Source: Nocardioides sp. Soil774
Lineage (GTDB): Bacteria; Actinomycetota; Actinomycetes; Propionibacteriales; Nocardioidaceae
NCBI RefSeq assembly: GCF_001428125.1
Contig: NZ_LMSM01000006.1
Location: 670,270-734,269 of the forward strand
Reading direction: 5' to 3'
Length of the DNA: 64,000 nt
Under the pieces are notes generated by a model. It had not been told where the DNA came from. It did no database searches and saw only the letters and a program-made list of their open reading frames with translations. Below are positions 7,813 to 15,590 of the stretch, in pieces. Numbering within the stretch: position 1 is the stretch's first letter; the number at the start of each line of letters is the position of its first letter. The translations under genes were made by a program, and so were the position numbers.

Positions 7813-9025
7813 CGACGCACGCACCGAGCCCGCGCGCGACGCCGTGGTGATCCCCATCGGCACCGGTGGCCGACCCGGCCGCGGCACCGGCCGGGCCCGT
7901 CCGTCGTCGGCCGCGCGCGACCTCGCGCCGTCGTCCGCCCGTCCGCCGGCGGCGAAGAAGCCGGCCGCACGCAAGCCGGCCGCACGCAAGCCGGCCGCGA
8001 AGAAGGCGGCCGCGAAGAAGGCGACCGCACGGAAGCCGCCCGCCGAGGAGGCGTCCGCGTCGCAGCAGCCCGTCGAGCAGCCGGTCGCTGCCGACAGGGA
8101 GGCGACCACCACCCAGCCGCGGGCCGACTCCGGCATCCCGATCGGCGACTGGATCGCAGCCTGCCAGGGCGCCGCCCGTGAGGTCTTCGGCGACGACTGG
8201 GAGCGCCGCCTCGCCGAGCTGCTCGCCTTCGTGCGCCGCCGGCTCGAGGGCGGCTACGAGGTCGACGACTACGGCTTCGACCGCGAGCTGACCGAGCGCT
8301 TCTTCATGACCGCGCTGCGCCCCATCGCCGAGAAGTGGTTCCGTCTCGAGGTGCGTGGGCTGGAGAACATCCCCGCCGACGGTGGCGCGCTGGTGGTCTC
8401 CAACCACTCCGGCACGGTCCCGCTCGACGGGCTGATGACCATGCTGGCCGTGCACGACCACGCGCACCGCTTCCTGCGCCCGCTGGGCGCCGACCTGGTC
8501 TTCAAGCTCCCGATCGTCAGCTCACTGGCCCGCAAGGGCGGCGCCACGCTGGCCTGCGTCGAGGACGCCGAGCGGATGCTGTCGGGCGGCGAGCTGGTGG
8601 GGGTCTGGCCCGAGGGGTTCAAGGGCATCGGCAAGCCGTTCAGCGAGCGCTACAAGCTGCAGCGCTTCGGCCGCGGCGGCTTCGTGTCGGCAGCGCTGCG
8701 GACCGGTGTGCCGATCATCCCGCTCTCCGTGGTCGGCGCCGAGGAGATCTACCCCCTCGTCGGCAACGTGCCGTCGCTGGCGCGGCTGCTGGGCGTGCCC
8801 TACATCCCGATCACGCCGTTCTTCCCGTGGCTCGGCCCGCTGGGCATGGTGCCGCTGCCGTCGAAGTGGATCCTGGAGTTCGGCGAGCCGATCCGCACCG
8901 ACGCCTACGACGCCGCGGAGGCCGAGGACCCCATGCTGGTCTTCAACGTGACCGACCAGGTGCGCGAGACGATCCAGCACACGCTCTTCGACCTGCTGCG
9001 CGACCGCAACGGGGTCTTCGGCTAG
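7805..9025 (+). CDS. Lysophospholipid acyltransferase family protein with Lys/Ala-rich N-terminal tail
   Basis: A 406-residue member of the PlsC-like acyltransferases (Rv0502-like by position). The catalytic motif NHSGTVPLD (NHx4-5D type) lies near residues 200-208; VWPEGFKGIGKP and VPIIPLSVVGAEEIYPL are the later family blocks. The core covers roughly residues 115-400. The first ~110 residues are low complexity. Residues 50-78 consist of AAKKP, AARKP and AAKKA repeats like eukaryotic histone H1 tails or mycobacterial HupB, which is odd for a lipid enzyme. It overlaps the SDR gene by 8 nt. The tail may bind nucleic acid or anionic membrane; that is inference. Confidence 0.88.
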   Translation: MADDARTEPARDAVVIPIGTGGRPGRGTGRARPSSAARDLAPSSARPPAAKKPAARKPAARKPAAKKAAAKKATARKPPAEEASASQQPVEQPVAADREATTTQPRADSGIPIGDWIAACQGAAREVFGDDWERRLAELLAFVRRRLEGGYEVDDYGFDRELTERFFMTALRPIAEKWFRLEVRGLENIPADGGALVVSNHSGTVPLDGLMTMLAVHDHAHRFLRPLGADLVFKLPIVSSLARKGGATLACVEDAERMLSGGELVGVWPEGFKGIGKPFSERYKLQRFGRGGFVSAALRTGVPIIPLSVVGAEEIYPLVGNVPSLARLLGVPYIPITPFFPWLGPLGMVPLPSKWILEFGEPIRTDAYDAAEAEDPMLVFNVTDQVRETIQHTLFDLLRDRNGVFG

Positions 9026-9034
9026 GAGCCGGGC

Positions 9035-10243
9035 TCAGGGCAGCAGGCCGCCGGTCGCGTCGTCGAGGGTGCCGCCGCTGAGGTCGTCGAGGGTCCCGGT
9101 GACCTCGCTGATCAGGCCGCCCGTGGCGTCGTCGACCCCGCTCGTGAGGCCGCCCAGCGCGCCACCGGTGGCACCGTCGAGCTGACCGGCGAGGTCACCC
9201 GTGGTGTCGGTGACCGTGTCGGTGAGGTCCTTGGCCGGCTTGCCGGGGTCGGCCTTGGTGGGACCGGCCTTCGTCGGGTCGGGCACGGCCGTGGTGGTCG
9301 TGGGGAGCCCGGAGGTCGGCGTCGCGAGCGGCTGCTGGAGCTCCTCGGGCACCGTGATGCCGGTGAGGTCCTGGCCCGAGACCGGCGCGGCCTCGAGGGT
9401 CTGCTCGTCGGTATCGAGCCCCTCGACCAGGTCGAGCGGCGCGCTGGTGAGGAGGAAGTCAGGGGTCGTGGTGACCGCGCCGGAGCAGACCGGGCAGGCG
9501 CTGCTGACCTCGAGGCCGAGGTCGGTCAGCGTGCGACCGGCGGCGACCAGCTCGTCGCGCGCGCTGGGCGGCAGCTGCTCCGCGAGCGCGTCGAGGCGCT
9601 CGAGGCTCGACGCCGTGAAGTCGCGGGCGCGCTGGGCGTCGCCCTCCACACCGCTGTCGTAGGACGACAGCAGGCTGCGCACGCCGTCGCCGGACTGGTC
9701 GGTGAAGGTGTCGAGCGTGTCGGGGATGAGCTCCTCGCGCCCGCCGTCGCCCGCGGCCAGCTGCTCGAGCTCGGTGAGGCGCGTGTCGGCCTGCGCGAGC
9801 AGGGTGCGCCCACGCTGCGACTCGTCGTCGGCCAGGCGCATCTGGGCGGACTCGATGCCGCGCTTGACGCCGTAGAGCGACTCCCCCGGCAGCGCGGTCT
9901 GGGCGGCGACGGCCATCGTGGCGGTGGCGCCGACGAGCGCCGCGCTCCCGAGCGCCGCGGCGAGCCGGCGCTGGCGCGGACGGGTCGTGGTCGGCATGGC
10001 CAGGCGCGGCGGGGCGGCAGGACGGCGTACGAGCACGGTGTCGGCCTCGGCCATCAGGCGCTCGCGCAGCGCCGCCGAGAACTCCGGGCGCGGCTCCGCC
10101 TCGGGCAGCGCCCGCAGGTCGCCGACCACGTCGAGGAGGTGGGCGAACTGCGCCGCCTCGCGCTCGCTGAGGGGCGTGCCGGGGCCTCGGGAGAGGAGTG
10201 CCTCGAACTCGTCGGCACGTCGTCGTGCCGGGAAGGCTGTCAT
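9035..10243 (-). CDS. RsbN-like membrane protein (DUF5667), probable anti-sigma factor
   Basis: A 402-residue protein read with the upstream sigma gene. Residues 1-92 are cytoplasmic and include EFEALLSRG and FSAALRERLMAEA. A single membrane span lies near 94-115 (LAAALGSAALVGATATMAVAA), followed by PGESLYGVKRGIESAQ, the hallmark of the DUF5667 extracytoplasmic domain. The C-terminal 110 residues are Thr/Pro/Gly/Asp-rich with repeated GGL and DDATGG units. Position and topology match Streptomyces RsbN, the membrane anti-sigma factor of BldN. It therefore probably holds the neighbouring sigma factor inactive. An ECF-like promoter lies in the 79-nt gap before it. Confidence 0.82.
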   Translation of the reverse strand: MTAFPARRRADEFEALLSRGPGTPLSEREAAQFAHLLDVVGDLRALPEAEPRPEFSAALRERLMAEADTVLVRRPAAPPRLAMPTTTRPRQRRLAAALGSAALVGATATMAVAAQTALPGESLYGVKRGIESAQMRLADDESQRGRTLLAQADTRLTELEQLAAGDGGREELIPDTLDTFTDQSGDGVRSLLSSYDSGVEGDAQRARDFTASSLERLDALAEQLPPSARDELVAAGRTLTDLGLEVSSACPVCSGAVTTTPDFLLTSAPLDLVEGLDTDEQTLEAAPVSGQDLTGITVPEELQQPLATPTSGLPTTTTAVPDPTKAGPTKADPGKPAKDLTDTVTDTTGDLAGQLDGATGGALGGLTSGVDDATGGLISEVTGTLDDLSGGTLDDATGGLLP

Positions 10244-10285
10244 CGCGCGGGTCCTGTCTGGCTGCTCGTCGGTGCTCCCACCCAG

Positions 10286-10315
10286 TCGAACGAGCGTGAG
10301 GAGGCTGGGGTTACG
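10286..10315 (-). promoter_or_regulatory. Possible ECF-type promoter of the anti-sigma gene
   Basis: Read on the minus strand, CGTAACC (10315-10309) and CGTTCGA (10292-10286) are separated by 16 nt, as expected for -35 and -10 elements of ECF sigma factors (AAC and CGT cores). The element is about 43 nt before the gene. Streptomyces rsbN is known to have a BldN-dependent promoter, so feedback is plausible. Confidence 0.4.
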
Positions 10316-10322
10316 GGTCGGC

Positions 10323-11114
10323 TCACGAGTCCCTCAACCCCTCCGGCAACAGCTTGGCCAGGTTGCGCACCCCGCGCAGCTGGAGCTGCTTCACCGCGCC
10401 GTCCGAGCGGCCGAGCGCGAGTGCGGTCTCCGCGATCGACAGGCCCTGCAGGAAGCGCATGATCAGGCACTCGCGCTGCTCGGTGGGCAGCTCGGTGAGC
10501 GCCTTGAGCAGGGCCTCGTTGGTGAGGCCGGCGATGACGGCGTTCTCCGGGCCCTCGGTGGCGTCGTCGTGCGGCGTCATGTCCTCGGTGGTCATCTCCA
10601 GGCGGGTGCGGCCCGACTTGAAGTGATCGGTGGTGAGGTTGCGCGCGATCGTCATCAGCCAGGCGCCGAAGTCCTTGCCCTGCCAGCGGAAGCTGTCCAT
10701 GCTGCGCAGCGCGCGGAAGAAGGTCTCCGAGGTCAGGTCCTCGGCGAGGGTCTGCGAGCGCGTGCGGTAGAAGAGGAAGCGGTGGACCGAGGCGTGGTAG
10801 TGGTCGTAGAGCAGGCCGAAGGCCTCCTTGTCGCCGGCCCGGGCCAGCTCGACGAGGGCGATCAGCCGCTCGCGCTCGGCGCCGTCGACCTCCGAGGACG
10901 CGGCCTGGTCCTCGTCGCCGACCGGGCTCGAGCCGGGGGCGCCGCCGTCGCGGCCGACCGGGCGGGCGGGGGAGCCGGGCGCAGCGGTCTCGGCGAGCAG
11001 GACGCCGCCGACCAGCTGGGGGGCGAGCTGCGGGGACAGGACAGCCCAGACCGCGCGCCGGAGCGCGTCCATGCCCTCATCGAAGGCATGCCCAAGGTCG
11101 TCTGGTGACCGCAT
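10323..11114 (-). CDS. bldN: ECF sigma factor, BldN-like
   Basis: A 263-residue RNA polymerase sigma factor. Region 2 runs from about residue 85 (EAFGLLYDHYHASVHRFLF, TLAEDLTSETFFRAL, FGAWLMTIARN) and region 4 from about 195 (LPTEQRECLIMRFLQGLSI, ETALALGRSDGAVKQLQLRG). An ~80-residue N-terminal extension precedes region 2; Streptomyces BldN also has a long N-terminal pro-sequence that is removed. The ATG at 11114 is chosen because GGGAGG lies 8 nt upstream; a GTG at 11147 has no such site. A DUF5667 anti-sigma-like gene follows. Orthology to bldN rests on this arrangement and on nearby rex-hem genes, as in Streptomyces. Confidence 0.85.
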   Translation of the reverse strand: MRSPDDLGHAFDEGMDALRRAVWAVLSPQLAPQLVGGVLLAETAAPGSPARPVGRDGGAPGSSPVGDEDQAASSEVDGAERERLIALVELARAGDKEAFGLLYDHYHASVHRFLFYRTRSQTLAEDLTSETFFRALRSMDSFRWQGKDFGAWLMTIARNLTTDHFKSGRTRLEMTTEDMTPHDDATEGPENAVIAGLTNEALLKALTELPTEQRECLIMRFLQGLSIAETALALGRSDGAVKQLQLRGVRNLAKLLPEGLRDS

Positions 11115-11178
11115 GCGGTGTCCCTCCCGGTTGCAGCCCCCCCACAATAGGTGGCGCGCCGGGAGTTGTGAACCGTTC

Positions 11179-11193
11179 GTAACTATCAGTTAC
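11179..11193. promoter_or_regulatory. 15-bp dyad upstream of the sigma gene, BldD-box-like
   Basis: GTAACTATCAGTTAC has perfect 6-bp arms around a 3-nt centre. It sits in the 82-nt gap upstream of the sigma gene, 65-79 nt before its start. Read on the minus strand it matches 7 of the 9 fixed positions of the Streptomyces BldD consensus as I remember it. A TTGTGAA half-site lies just beside it at 11166-11172. Confidence 0.4.
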
Positions 11194-11196
11194 ACA

Positions 11197-12084
11197 TCAC
11201 GCGGGACGGCCGCGACCGCGCACGCTGACCCCCGCGGCCACGGCTCCCGACACGGCGCCCGCGACGGCGGCGGCCGCGAGCCCGGCGCGGGCCGCCTTGC
11301 GCCCGGTGCGGTAGTCGTGGACGCGCCAGCCGTGGGCGCGCGCGTGGGCGCGCAGGCGGGCGTCAGGGTTGATGGCGCACGGGTCGCCGACCAGCGAGAG
11401 CATCGGCAGGTCGTTGCTGGAGTCGGAGTAGGCCGAGCAGCGCGCCAGGTCGAGGCCCTCGCGCGCGGCGAGGGCCTTGATCGCCTCCGCCTTGGCCGGT
11501 CCGTGGAGCAGGTCGCCGACGAGCTGGCCGGTGTAGACCCCGTCGACGTGCTCGGCGACGGTGCCCATCGCACCGGTCAGCCCCAGGCGACGGGCGATGA
11601 TGCTGGCGATCTCGATGGGGGCCGCGGTGACCAGCCAGACGCGCTGGCCCTCGTCGAGGTGGAGCTGGGCCAGGGCGCGGGTGCCGGGCCAGATCCGGTG
11701 GGCCATCGCCTCGTCGAAGATCTCCTCGCCGAGCTCCTCGAGCTCGGTGGTGGTGTGCCCGGCGATGAAGGACAGCGCCGAGTTGCGGGCGTCGGTGACG
11801 TGCTCGGGGTCCTCGACGCCCATGATGCGGAAGTAGGCCTGCTTCCACGCCGCCGAGGCGATCTCGCGGGTGGTGAAGAACTGGCGACGGTGCAGCCCGC
11901 GAGCGAAGTGGAAGATGCTCGCGCCCTGCATGACGGTGTTGTCGACGTCGAAGAAGGCCGCCGCGGTCGGGTCGTTGGGGGTGGTGAGCGCGCTCTCGAC
12001 CTCTGCCGACGCCGCCGCGGCCTCGCCCGCCAGCGTCGAGCGCTGCTTGAGGTTGAGCCGACGGGGCCGCTCGGACGGGGTCAC
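11197..12084 (-). CDS. HAD-IB family hydrolase (SerB/Rv0505c-like phosphatase)
   Basis: A 295-residue haloacid-dehalogenase-superfamily phosphatase. Motif I FFDVDNTVMQGAS carries the nucleophile and acid Asp near residues 44-50. Motif II is LVTAAP with the Thr, the motif III Lys is in GPAKAEAI, and motif IV is AYSDSSNDLPML. This set is typical of the HAD-IB subfamily with phosphoserine-phosphatase-like members. A hydrophobic Ala/Val segment near the C terminus (AAAAVAGAVSGAVAAGV) could anchor it to the membrane. The GTG start at 12084 has a TAGGCT -10 box 6 nt upstream. The physiological substrate is not known; in M. tuberculosis the equivalent is called serB1. Confidence 0.9.
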   Translation of the reverse strand: MTPSERPRRLNLKQRSTLAGEAAAASAEVESALTTPNDPTAAAFFDVDNTVMQGASIFHFARGLHRRQFFTTREIASAAWKQAYFRIMGVEDPEHVTDARNSALSFIAGHTTTELEELGEEIFDEAMAHRIWPGTRALAQLHLDEGQRVWLVTAAPIEIASIIARRLGLTGAMGTVAEHVDGVYTGQLVGDLLHGPAKAEAIKALAAREGLDLARCSAYSDSSNDLPMLSLVGDPCAINPDARLRAHARAHGWRVHDYRTGRKAARAGLAAAAVAGAVSGAVAAGVSVRGRGRPA

Positions 12085-12090
12085 CCCCCG

Positions 12091-12096
12091 AGCCTA
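12091..12096 (-). promoter_or_regulatory. -10 hexamer of a probable leaderless HAD hydrolase transcript
   Basis: TAGGCT on the minus strand is followed by CGGGGG and the GTG at 12084, a 6-nt gap. The divergent ligase gene starts at 12116, so two promoters must share this 31-bp interval. Confidence 0.5.
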
Positions 12097-12115
12097 GCTG
12101 TGGAAGGATCGGCGC

Positions 12116-13675
12116 ATGCCGCGCAACGACATCTCCGCGTTCGTGGCCGAGGCTGCCGATGACGTGCCCGGGCGACAGGCCCTCGTGGAGAGCGGCGGCA
12201 GGTCGCTGACCTGGGCGCAGCTCGAGGACGAGGTCGCCCGGATCGCGACCGGGCTGGGTGCCCACGGCATCCGCGCCGGTCAGCGCGTGATGGTCGTGGT
12301 GGGCAACCGCATCGAGTTCGTCACGACCTACCTCGGCGTGCTCCGGGCCCAGGTCGTGGCCGTCCCGGTCAACCCGCGCTCGGCCCCCGGCGAGGTCGCC
12401 CGGATGGTCGCCGACTCCGGGACGCGCCTGGTCGTGGTCGACGAGACCGCGCTGGACGTCGTACGAGCCGGGTTGCGCGAGCTGCCGGACGACGTGGCCG
12501 CCCCGACCGTGGTGGTGACGGGTGCCGAGCCGGGGCCGGGCGAGCTGTCGTTCGCCGAGCTGCGCGCGGACGTCGTACGCCCCGTGCCGCCGCTTCCGGA
12601 CCCCGAGAAGCTCGCCGCCCTGCTCTACACCAGCGGCACGTCCGGCCGACCGCGCGCCGCGATGCTGACCCACCGCGCGCTGCTGGCCAACATCGAGCAG
12701 GTCGCGGCCGTCGAGCCGCCGATGATGCACGGTGACGACGTCGTGCTGGGCGTGCTGCCGCTGTTCCACGTCTACGGCCTCAACGCCGTGCTCGGCGGCG
12801 TGCTGCGCCACCGCGCCCGGCTGCTCCTGGTGGAGCGCTTCGACCCGCAGGCGGTGCTCGACCTCATCGACGACGAGGCGTGCAGCGTGGTGCCGATCGC
12901 GCCCCCGGCCTTCGCGCACTGGCTGCCCGACGGGCACCTGCGCGAGCGCCTGGGCCCCGTGCGGCTGGTGCTGTCGGGGTCGGCGCCGCTCGAGCCGCGG
13001 GTCGTCGAGGAGTTCACCGCCATCACCGGCATCCCGGTGCACCAGGGCTACGGCCTCACCGAGGCCTCGCCCGTCGTCACCAGCACGCTGTGCAGCGCCG
13101 ATCCCCAGCCCGGCTCGGTGGGCGCCGCCCTGCCCGGCATCGAGCTGCGCCTGGTCGACGAGACCTACGGCCAGGTCGAGGGGGAGGACCCCGGCCAGAT
13201 CCAGGTGCGCGGCGACAACCTCTTCTCCGGCTACTGGCCCGACGGGGCCGACGGTCCGGACGCCGACGGCTGGTACGCCACGGGCGACGTCGGCTTCCTC
13301 GACGCCAGCGGCGACCTGTTCCTGGTCGACCGGGTCAAGGAGCTGGTCATCGTCAGCGGCTTCAACGTCTACCCGACCGAGGTCGAGGACGTGGTCCGCG
13401 AGGTCGACGGTGTCGTGGACGCTGCCGTCATCGGCGTGCCCGACGAGCTCACCGGTGAGGCGGTCGTGGCCTACGCCGTCGCGGCTGACGCCGACGCGGA
13501 CGCGCCCGCGCTCGCCGACGCCGTACGAGCCCACTGCGCGGAGCGGCTGGCCCGCTTCAAGCAGCCCAGCCGCGTCGAGGTGGTCGACGAGCTGCCGCTC
13601 ACGGTCACCGGCAAGGTGCAGAAGGGCCTGCTGCGCGGGATCGAGCGGCGCCGGGCGATGGAGCTCCTGGAGTGA
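12116..13675 (+). CDS. Class I adenylate-forming enzyme, acyl-CoA synthetase (FadD-like)
   Basis: A 519-residue ligase expected to activate a carboxylic acid as acyl-AMP and transfer it to CoA. The nucleotide loop YTSGTSGRPRAAMLTH is at about residues 170-185, the A5 motif GYGLTEASPV near 316, the A7 motif YATGDVGF near 386, the hinge VDRVKELVIVSGFNVYPTE and the C-terminal catalytic Lys region LTVTGKVQKG near 496. All catalytic motifs are intact. The acid substrate cannot be assigned. The ATG at 12116 has GGAAGGA upstream. Its stop overlaps the GTG of the glutaredoxin-like gene. Confidence 0.93.
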   Translation: MPRNDISAFVAEAADDVPGRQALVESGGRSLTWAQLEDEVARIATGLGAHGIRAGQRVMVVVGNRIEFVTTYLGVLRAQVVAVPVNPRSAPGEVARMVADSGTRLVVVDETALDVVRAGLRELPDDVAAPTVVVTGAEPGPGELSFAELRADVVRPVPPLPDPEKLAALLYTSGTSGRPRAAMLTHRALLANIEQVAAVEPPMMHGDDVVLGVLPLFHVYGLNAVLGGVLRHRARLLLVERFDPQAVLDLIDDEACSVVPIAPPAFAHWLPDGHLRERLGPVRLVLSGSAPLEPRVVEEFTAITGIPVHQGYGLTEASPVVTSTLCSADPQPGSVGAALPGIELRLVDETYGQVEGEDPGQIQVRGDNLFSGYWPDGADGPDADGWYATGDVGFLDASGDLFLVDRVKELVIVSGFNVYPTEVEDVVREVDGVVDAAVIGVPDELTGEAVVAYAVAADADADAPALADAVRAHCAERLARFKQPSRVEVVDELPLTVTGKVQKGLLRGIERRRAMELLE

Positions 13676-13914
13676 GCACTCCCCGCGTCACCCTCTACTC
13701 CCGTGCCGGGTGCCACCTGTGCGACGACGCCCGGCTGGTCGTCGCGCGCGTGTGCGACGAGCTGGGGGAGAGCTTCGCGGAGGTCGACATCGATGCCGAC
13801 ACCGACCTGCAGGACCGCTTCGGCGACGAGGTGCCGGTGACCTTCGTCGACGGCCGCCAGCACGACTTCTGGCGCGTGGACGAGGGACGGCTGCGGGCGG
13901 CGCTGGGCGGGTGA
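13672..13914 (+). CDS. Glutaredoxin family protein
   Basis: An 80-residue thioredoxin-fold protein with the redox motif CHLC at residues 14-17 (YSRAGCHLCDDARLVV), a cis-Pro in VPVTFVDG near 55-62 and a short C-terminal helix. The length is that of small glutaredoxin-like proteins such as the one upstream of hemA in mycobacteria (Rv0508). It overlaps the ligase stop and the next permease start by 4 nt each, so the three genes are coupled. Partner proteins are unknown. Confidence 0.9.
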   Translation: MSTPRVTLYSRAGCHLCDDARLVVARVCDELGESFAEVDIDADTDLQDRFGDEVPVTFVDGRQHDFWRVDEGRLRAALGG

Positions 13915-15140
13915 GCGACGGGGGCGTCTTCATCTCGGGGTCGTTCCTGCGCTACTGGCGTGCGACCGCGGTCTCGGGGCTGGGCACGTACGTCACCGTC
14001 TTCGCGCTGCAGGCCCTGGTCGTGCTGACCCTCGACGGGACGGCCGCGGACGTGGGGTGGCTCAACGCGGCGCGCTGGCTGCCCTACCTCACCTTCGGCC
14101 TGGTCGTGGGCGCGCTGGTCGACGGCCGGCGCCGACTGCCCCTGATGGTGCGCACCGACCTCGTGCAGGGTGCGCTGCTCCTCCTCGTCCCGCTGCTGTG
14201 GTGGCTCGACGCGCTGTCGCTGCCTGCGCTCCTGGCCGTGGTCTTCGCCTACGGCACCGCCGCGGTGGTCAACATGGCGGCGACGATGTCGTTCCTCCCG
14301 CGGCTGGTGCAGCGCGACCAGCTCCAGCCCGCGCACGCCCGGGTGGACGGCGCCGACGCGGTGTCGTCGACCGCCGGTCCCGCCCTCGGCGGCGTGCTGG
14401 TCAGCCTGATGGGTGCACCCCTCGCCGTGGTCCTGGACTCGGCGACGTACGTCTACTCGGCGCTCACCCTGCGCAGGATCGAGATCGACGAGCCGCCCCC
14501 GCGCACGGGCGTCACCGCGCGAGGGTTGATCGGCGAGGTGGTGGAGGGCGTTCGCTGGGCCTACGGTGCCTCGGGCCTGAGGACGCTTGCGATCGCCACC
14601 CATGGCTGGTTCGTGGGCAACGCCGTCGTCGGCGTCGTGCTGGCGCCGTACGCCTTCCTCGTGCTCGACCTGAGCGCCGCGGAGTTCGGCCTCGTCGGTG
14701 CTGCCGGCGGGGTGGGCGCGGTGCTGGGGGCGGGCGTGACGACCCGGGTGGGACGGCGCCTCGGCGCCGGCCGGACGATCATCCTGTGCCACCTGCTCAC
14801 CACGACGGCCGTCGCGACGATGGCGCTGGCCGGGCAGTCGCCGTACGCCGCCGGGGTGCTGGCGCTGGGCCAGGCCGGCATGGGCATGGCGATGGGGATG
14901 AGCAACTCGCACGAGATGAGCTATCGCCAGCTGGTCACGCCAGACGAGCTCCAGGCGCGCACCAACACGACGCTGCGCTCGCTCAACCGGGCCGTGGTGG
15001 TCGTCGTCGCGCCCGTCGCCGGCCTGCTGGCCGACGCGGTCGGCATGCAGACGATGCTGGTCGTGGCCGCGGTGATCTTCGGCGCCGTGGCGCTGGGGCT
15101 GGCGTCGACGACGTTCAGGACGGCGCGGGCGCCTGTCTGA
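13911..15140 (+). CDS. MFS transporter
   Basis: A 409-residue major facilitator permease with about 12 hydrophobic segments. The loop after the second segment reads GALVDGRRRLPLMVRTD, the usual motif A (GxxxDRxxRR-like). A second half begins after about residue 210 with GLRTLAIATHGWFVGNAVVG. This resembles the MFS_3/enterobactin-exporter-like or macrolide-efflux group. The GTG at 13911 overlaps the glutaredoxin stop (GTGA). The substrate is unknown. The 96 nt after its stop, before the convergent small membrane-protein gene, show no clear terminator. Confidence 0.9.
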   Translation: MSDGGVFISGSFLRYWRATAVSGLGTYVTVFALQALVVLTLDGTAADVGWLNAARWLPYLTFGLVVGALVDGRRRLPLMVRTDLVQGALLLLVPLLWWLDALSLPALLAVVFAYGTAAVVNMAATMSFLPRLVQRDQLQPAHARVDGADAVSSTAGPALGGVLVSLMGAPLAVVLDSATYVYSALTLRRIEIDEPPPRTGVTARGLIGEVVEGVRWAYGASGLRTLAIATHGWFVGNAVVGVVLAPYAFLVLDLSAAEFGLVGAAGGVGAVLGAGVTTRVGRRLGAGRTIILCHLLTTTAVATMALAGQSPYAAGVLALGQAGMGMAMGMSNSHEMSYRQLVTPDELQARTNTTLRSLNRAVVVVVAPVAGLLADAVGMQTMLVVAAVIFGAVALGLASTTFRTARAPV

Positions 15141-15236
15141 GCGGGGGTCAGTGGGTCCGGCGGCGCGGCTCGGGAGGGCGTGGACCGTTGCTGTCGGTGT
15201 GCGCCCATCGCGGCATGTGCAGACGTCTGAGAAACG

Positions 15237-15485
15237 CTACGCGGCGTCGTCCGAGGGAGCGCGCCGCTGCTGGAACTCAGCGCGGAGCCCACGCGCGAGA
15301 TGCCACGATCCGATGACGAGGAAGGCCACCGCCACGAAGCTCGCCGCGGGGTCGACGTCCCACGGGACCCCGCCGAGCGCGAAGGCCAGGAGGAGCAGCG
15401 CCAGCCCGGTCAGGATCGAGTACCAGCCCTTGCTCAGCAGTCCCGTCTGCATGAGACGCGAGCCGGCGGCACGTAGAGGCTTCAC
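15237..15485 (-). CDS. Small two-segment membrane protein
   Basis: An 82-residue hypothetical protein with two hydrophobic segments, GWYSILTGLALLLLAFALGG and SFVAVAFLVIGSWHLARG, and a charged C terminus (EFQQRRAPSDDAA). I do not recognise the family. It is considered real because its GTG start at 15485 has a TAGCCT -10 box exactly 7 nt upstream on the same strand, the arrangement used by several genes in this window. Confidence 0.6.
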   Translation of the reverse strand: MKPLRAAGSRLMQTGLLSKGWYSILTGLALLLLAFALGGVPWDVDPAASFVAVAFLVIGSWHLARGLRAEFQQRRAPSDDAA

Positions 15486-15492
15486 GCTCCGC

Positions 15493-15498
15493 AGGCTA
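15493..15498 (-). promoter_or_regulatory. -10 hexamer of a probable leaderless transcript
   Basis: TAGCCT on the minus strand ends 7 nt before the GTG at 15485 of the small membrane-protein gene. Confidence 0.45.
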
Positions 15499-15590
15499 GT
15501 CGTGGGGGCACGGCCGCAACAGCCGTCGCCTCCGGCACCGGACGCGCCTGTGGCCCCGCCGGCTGATGGCTGGCGGGGTGCGGGGCGGGG

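Noticed and set aside
9019..9032. Small hairpin CGGCT-AGG-AGCCG between convergent acyltransferase and anti-sigma genes
   Set aside because: Only a 5-bp stem with a 3-nt loop, too weak to call a terminator with confidence.
11166..11182. Rex operator upstream of the sigma factor gene (TTGTGAACCGTTCGTAA)
   Set aside because: The left half is perfect, but the right half is TTCGTAA and the spacer is 3 nt instead of 4. It fits Rex poorly; the BldD-like dyad beside it is a better explanation.
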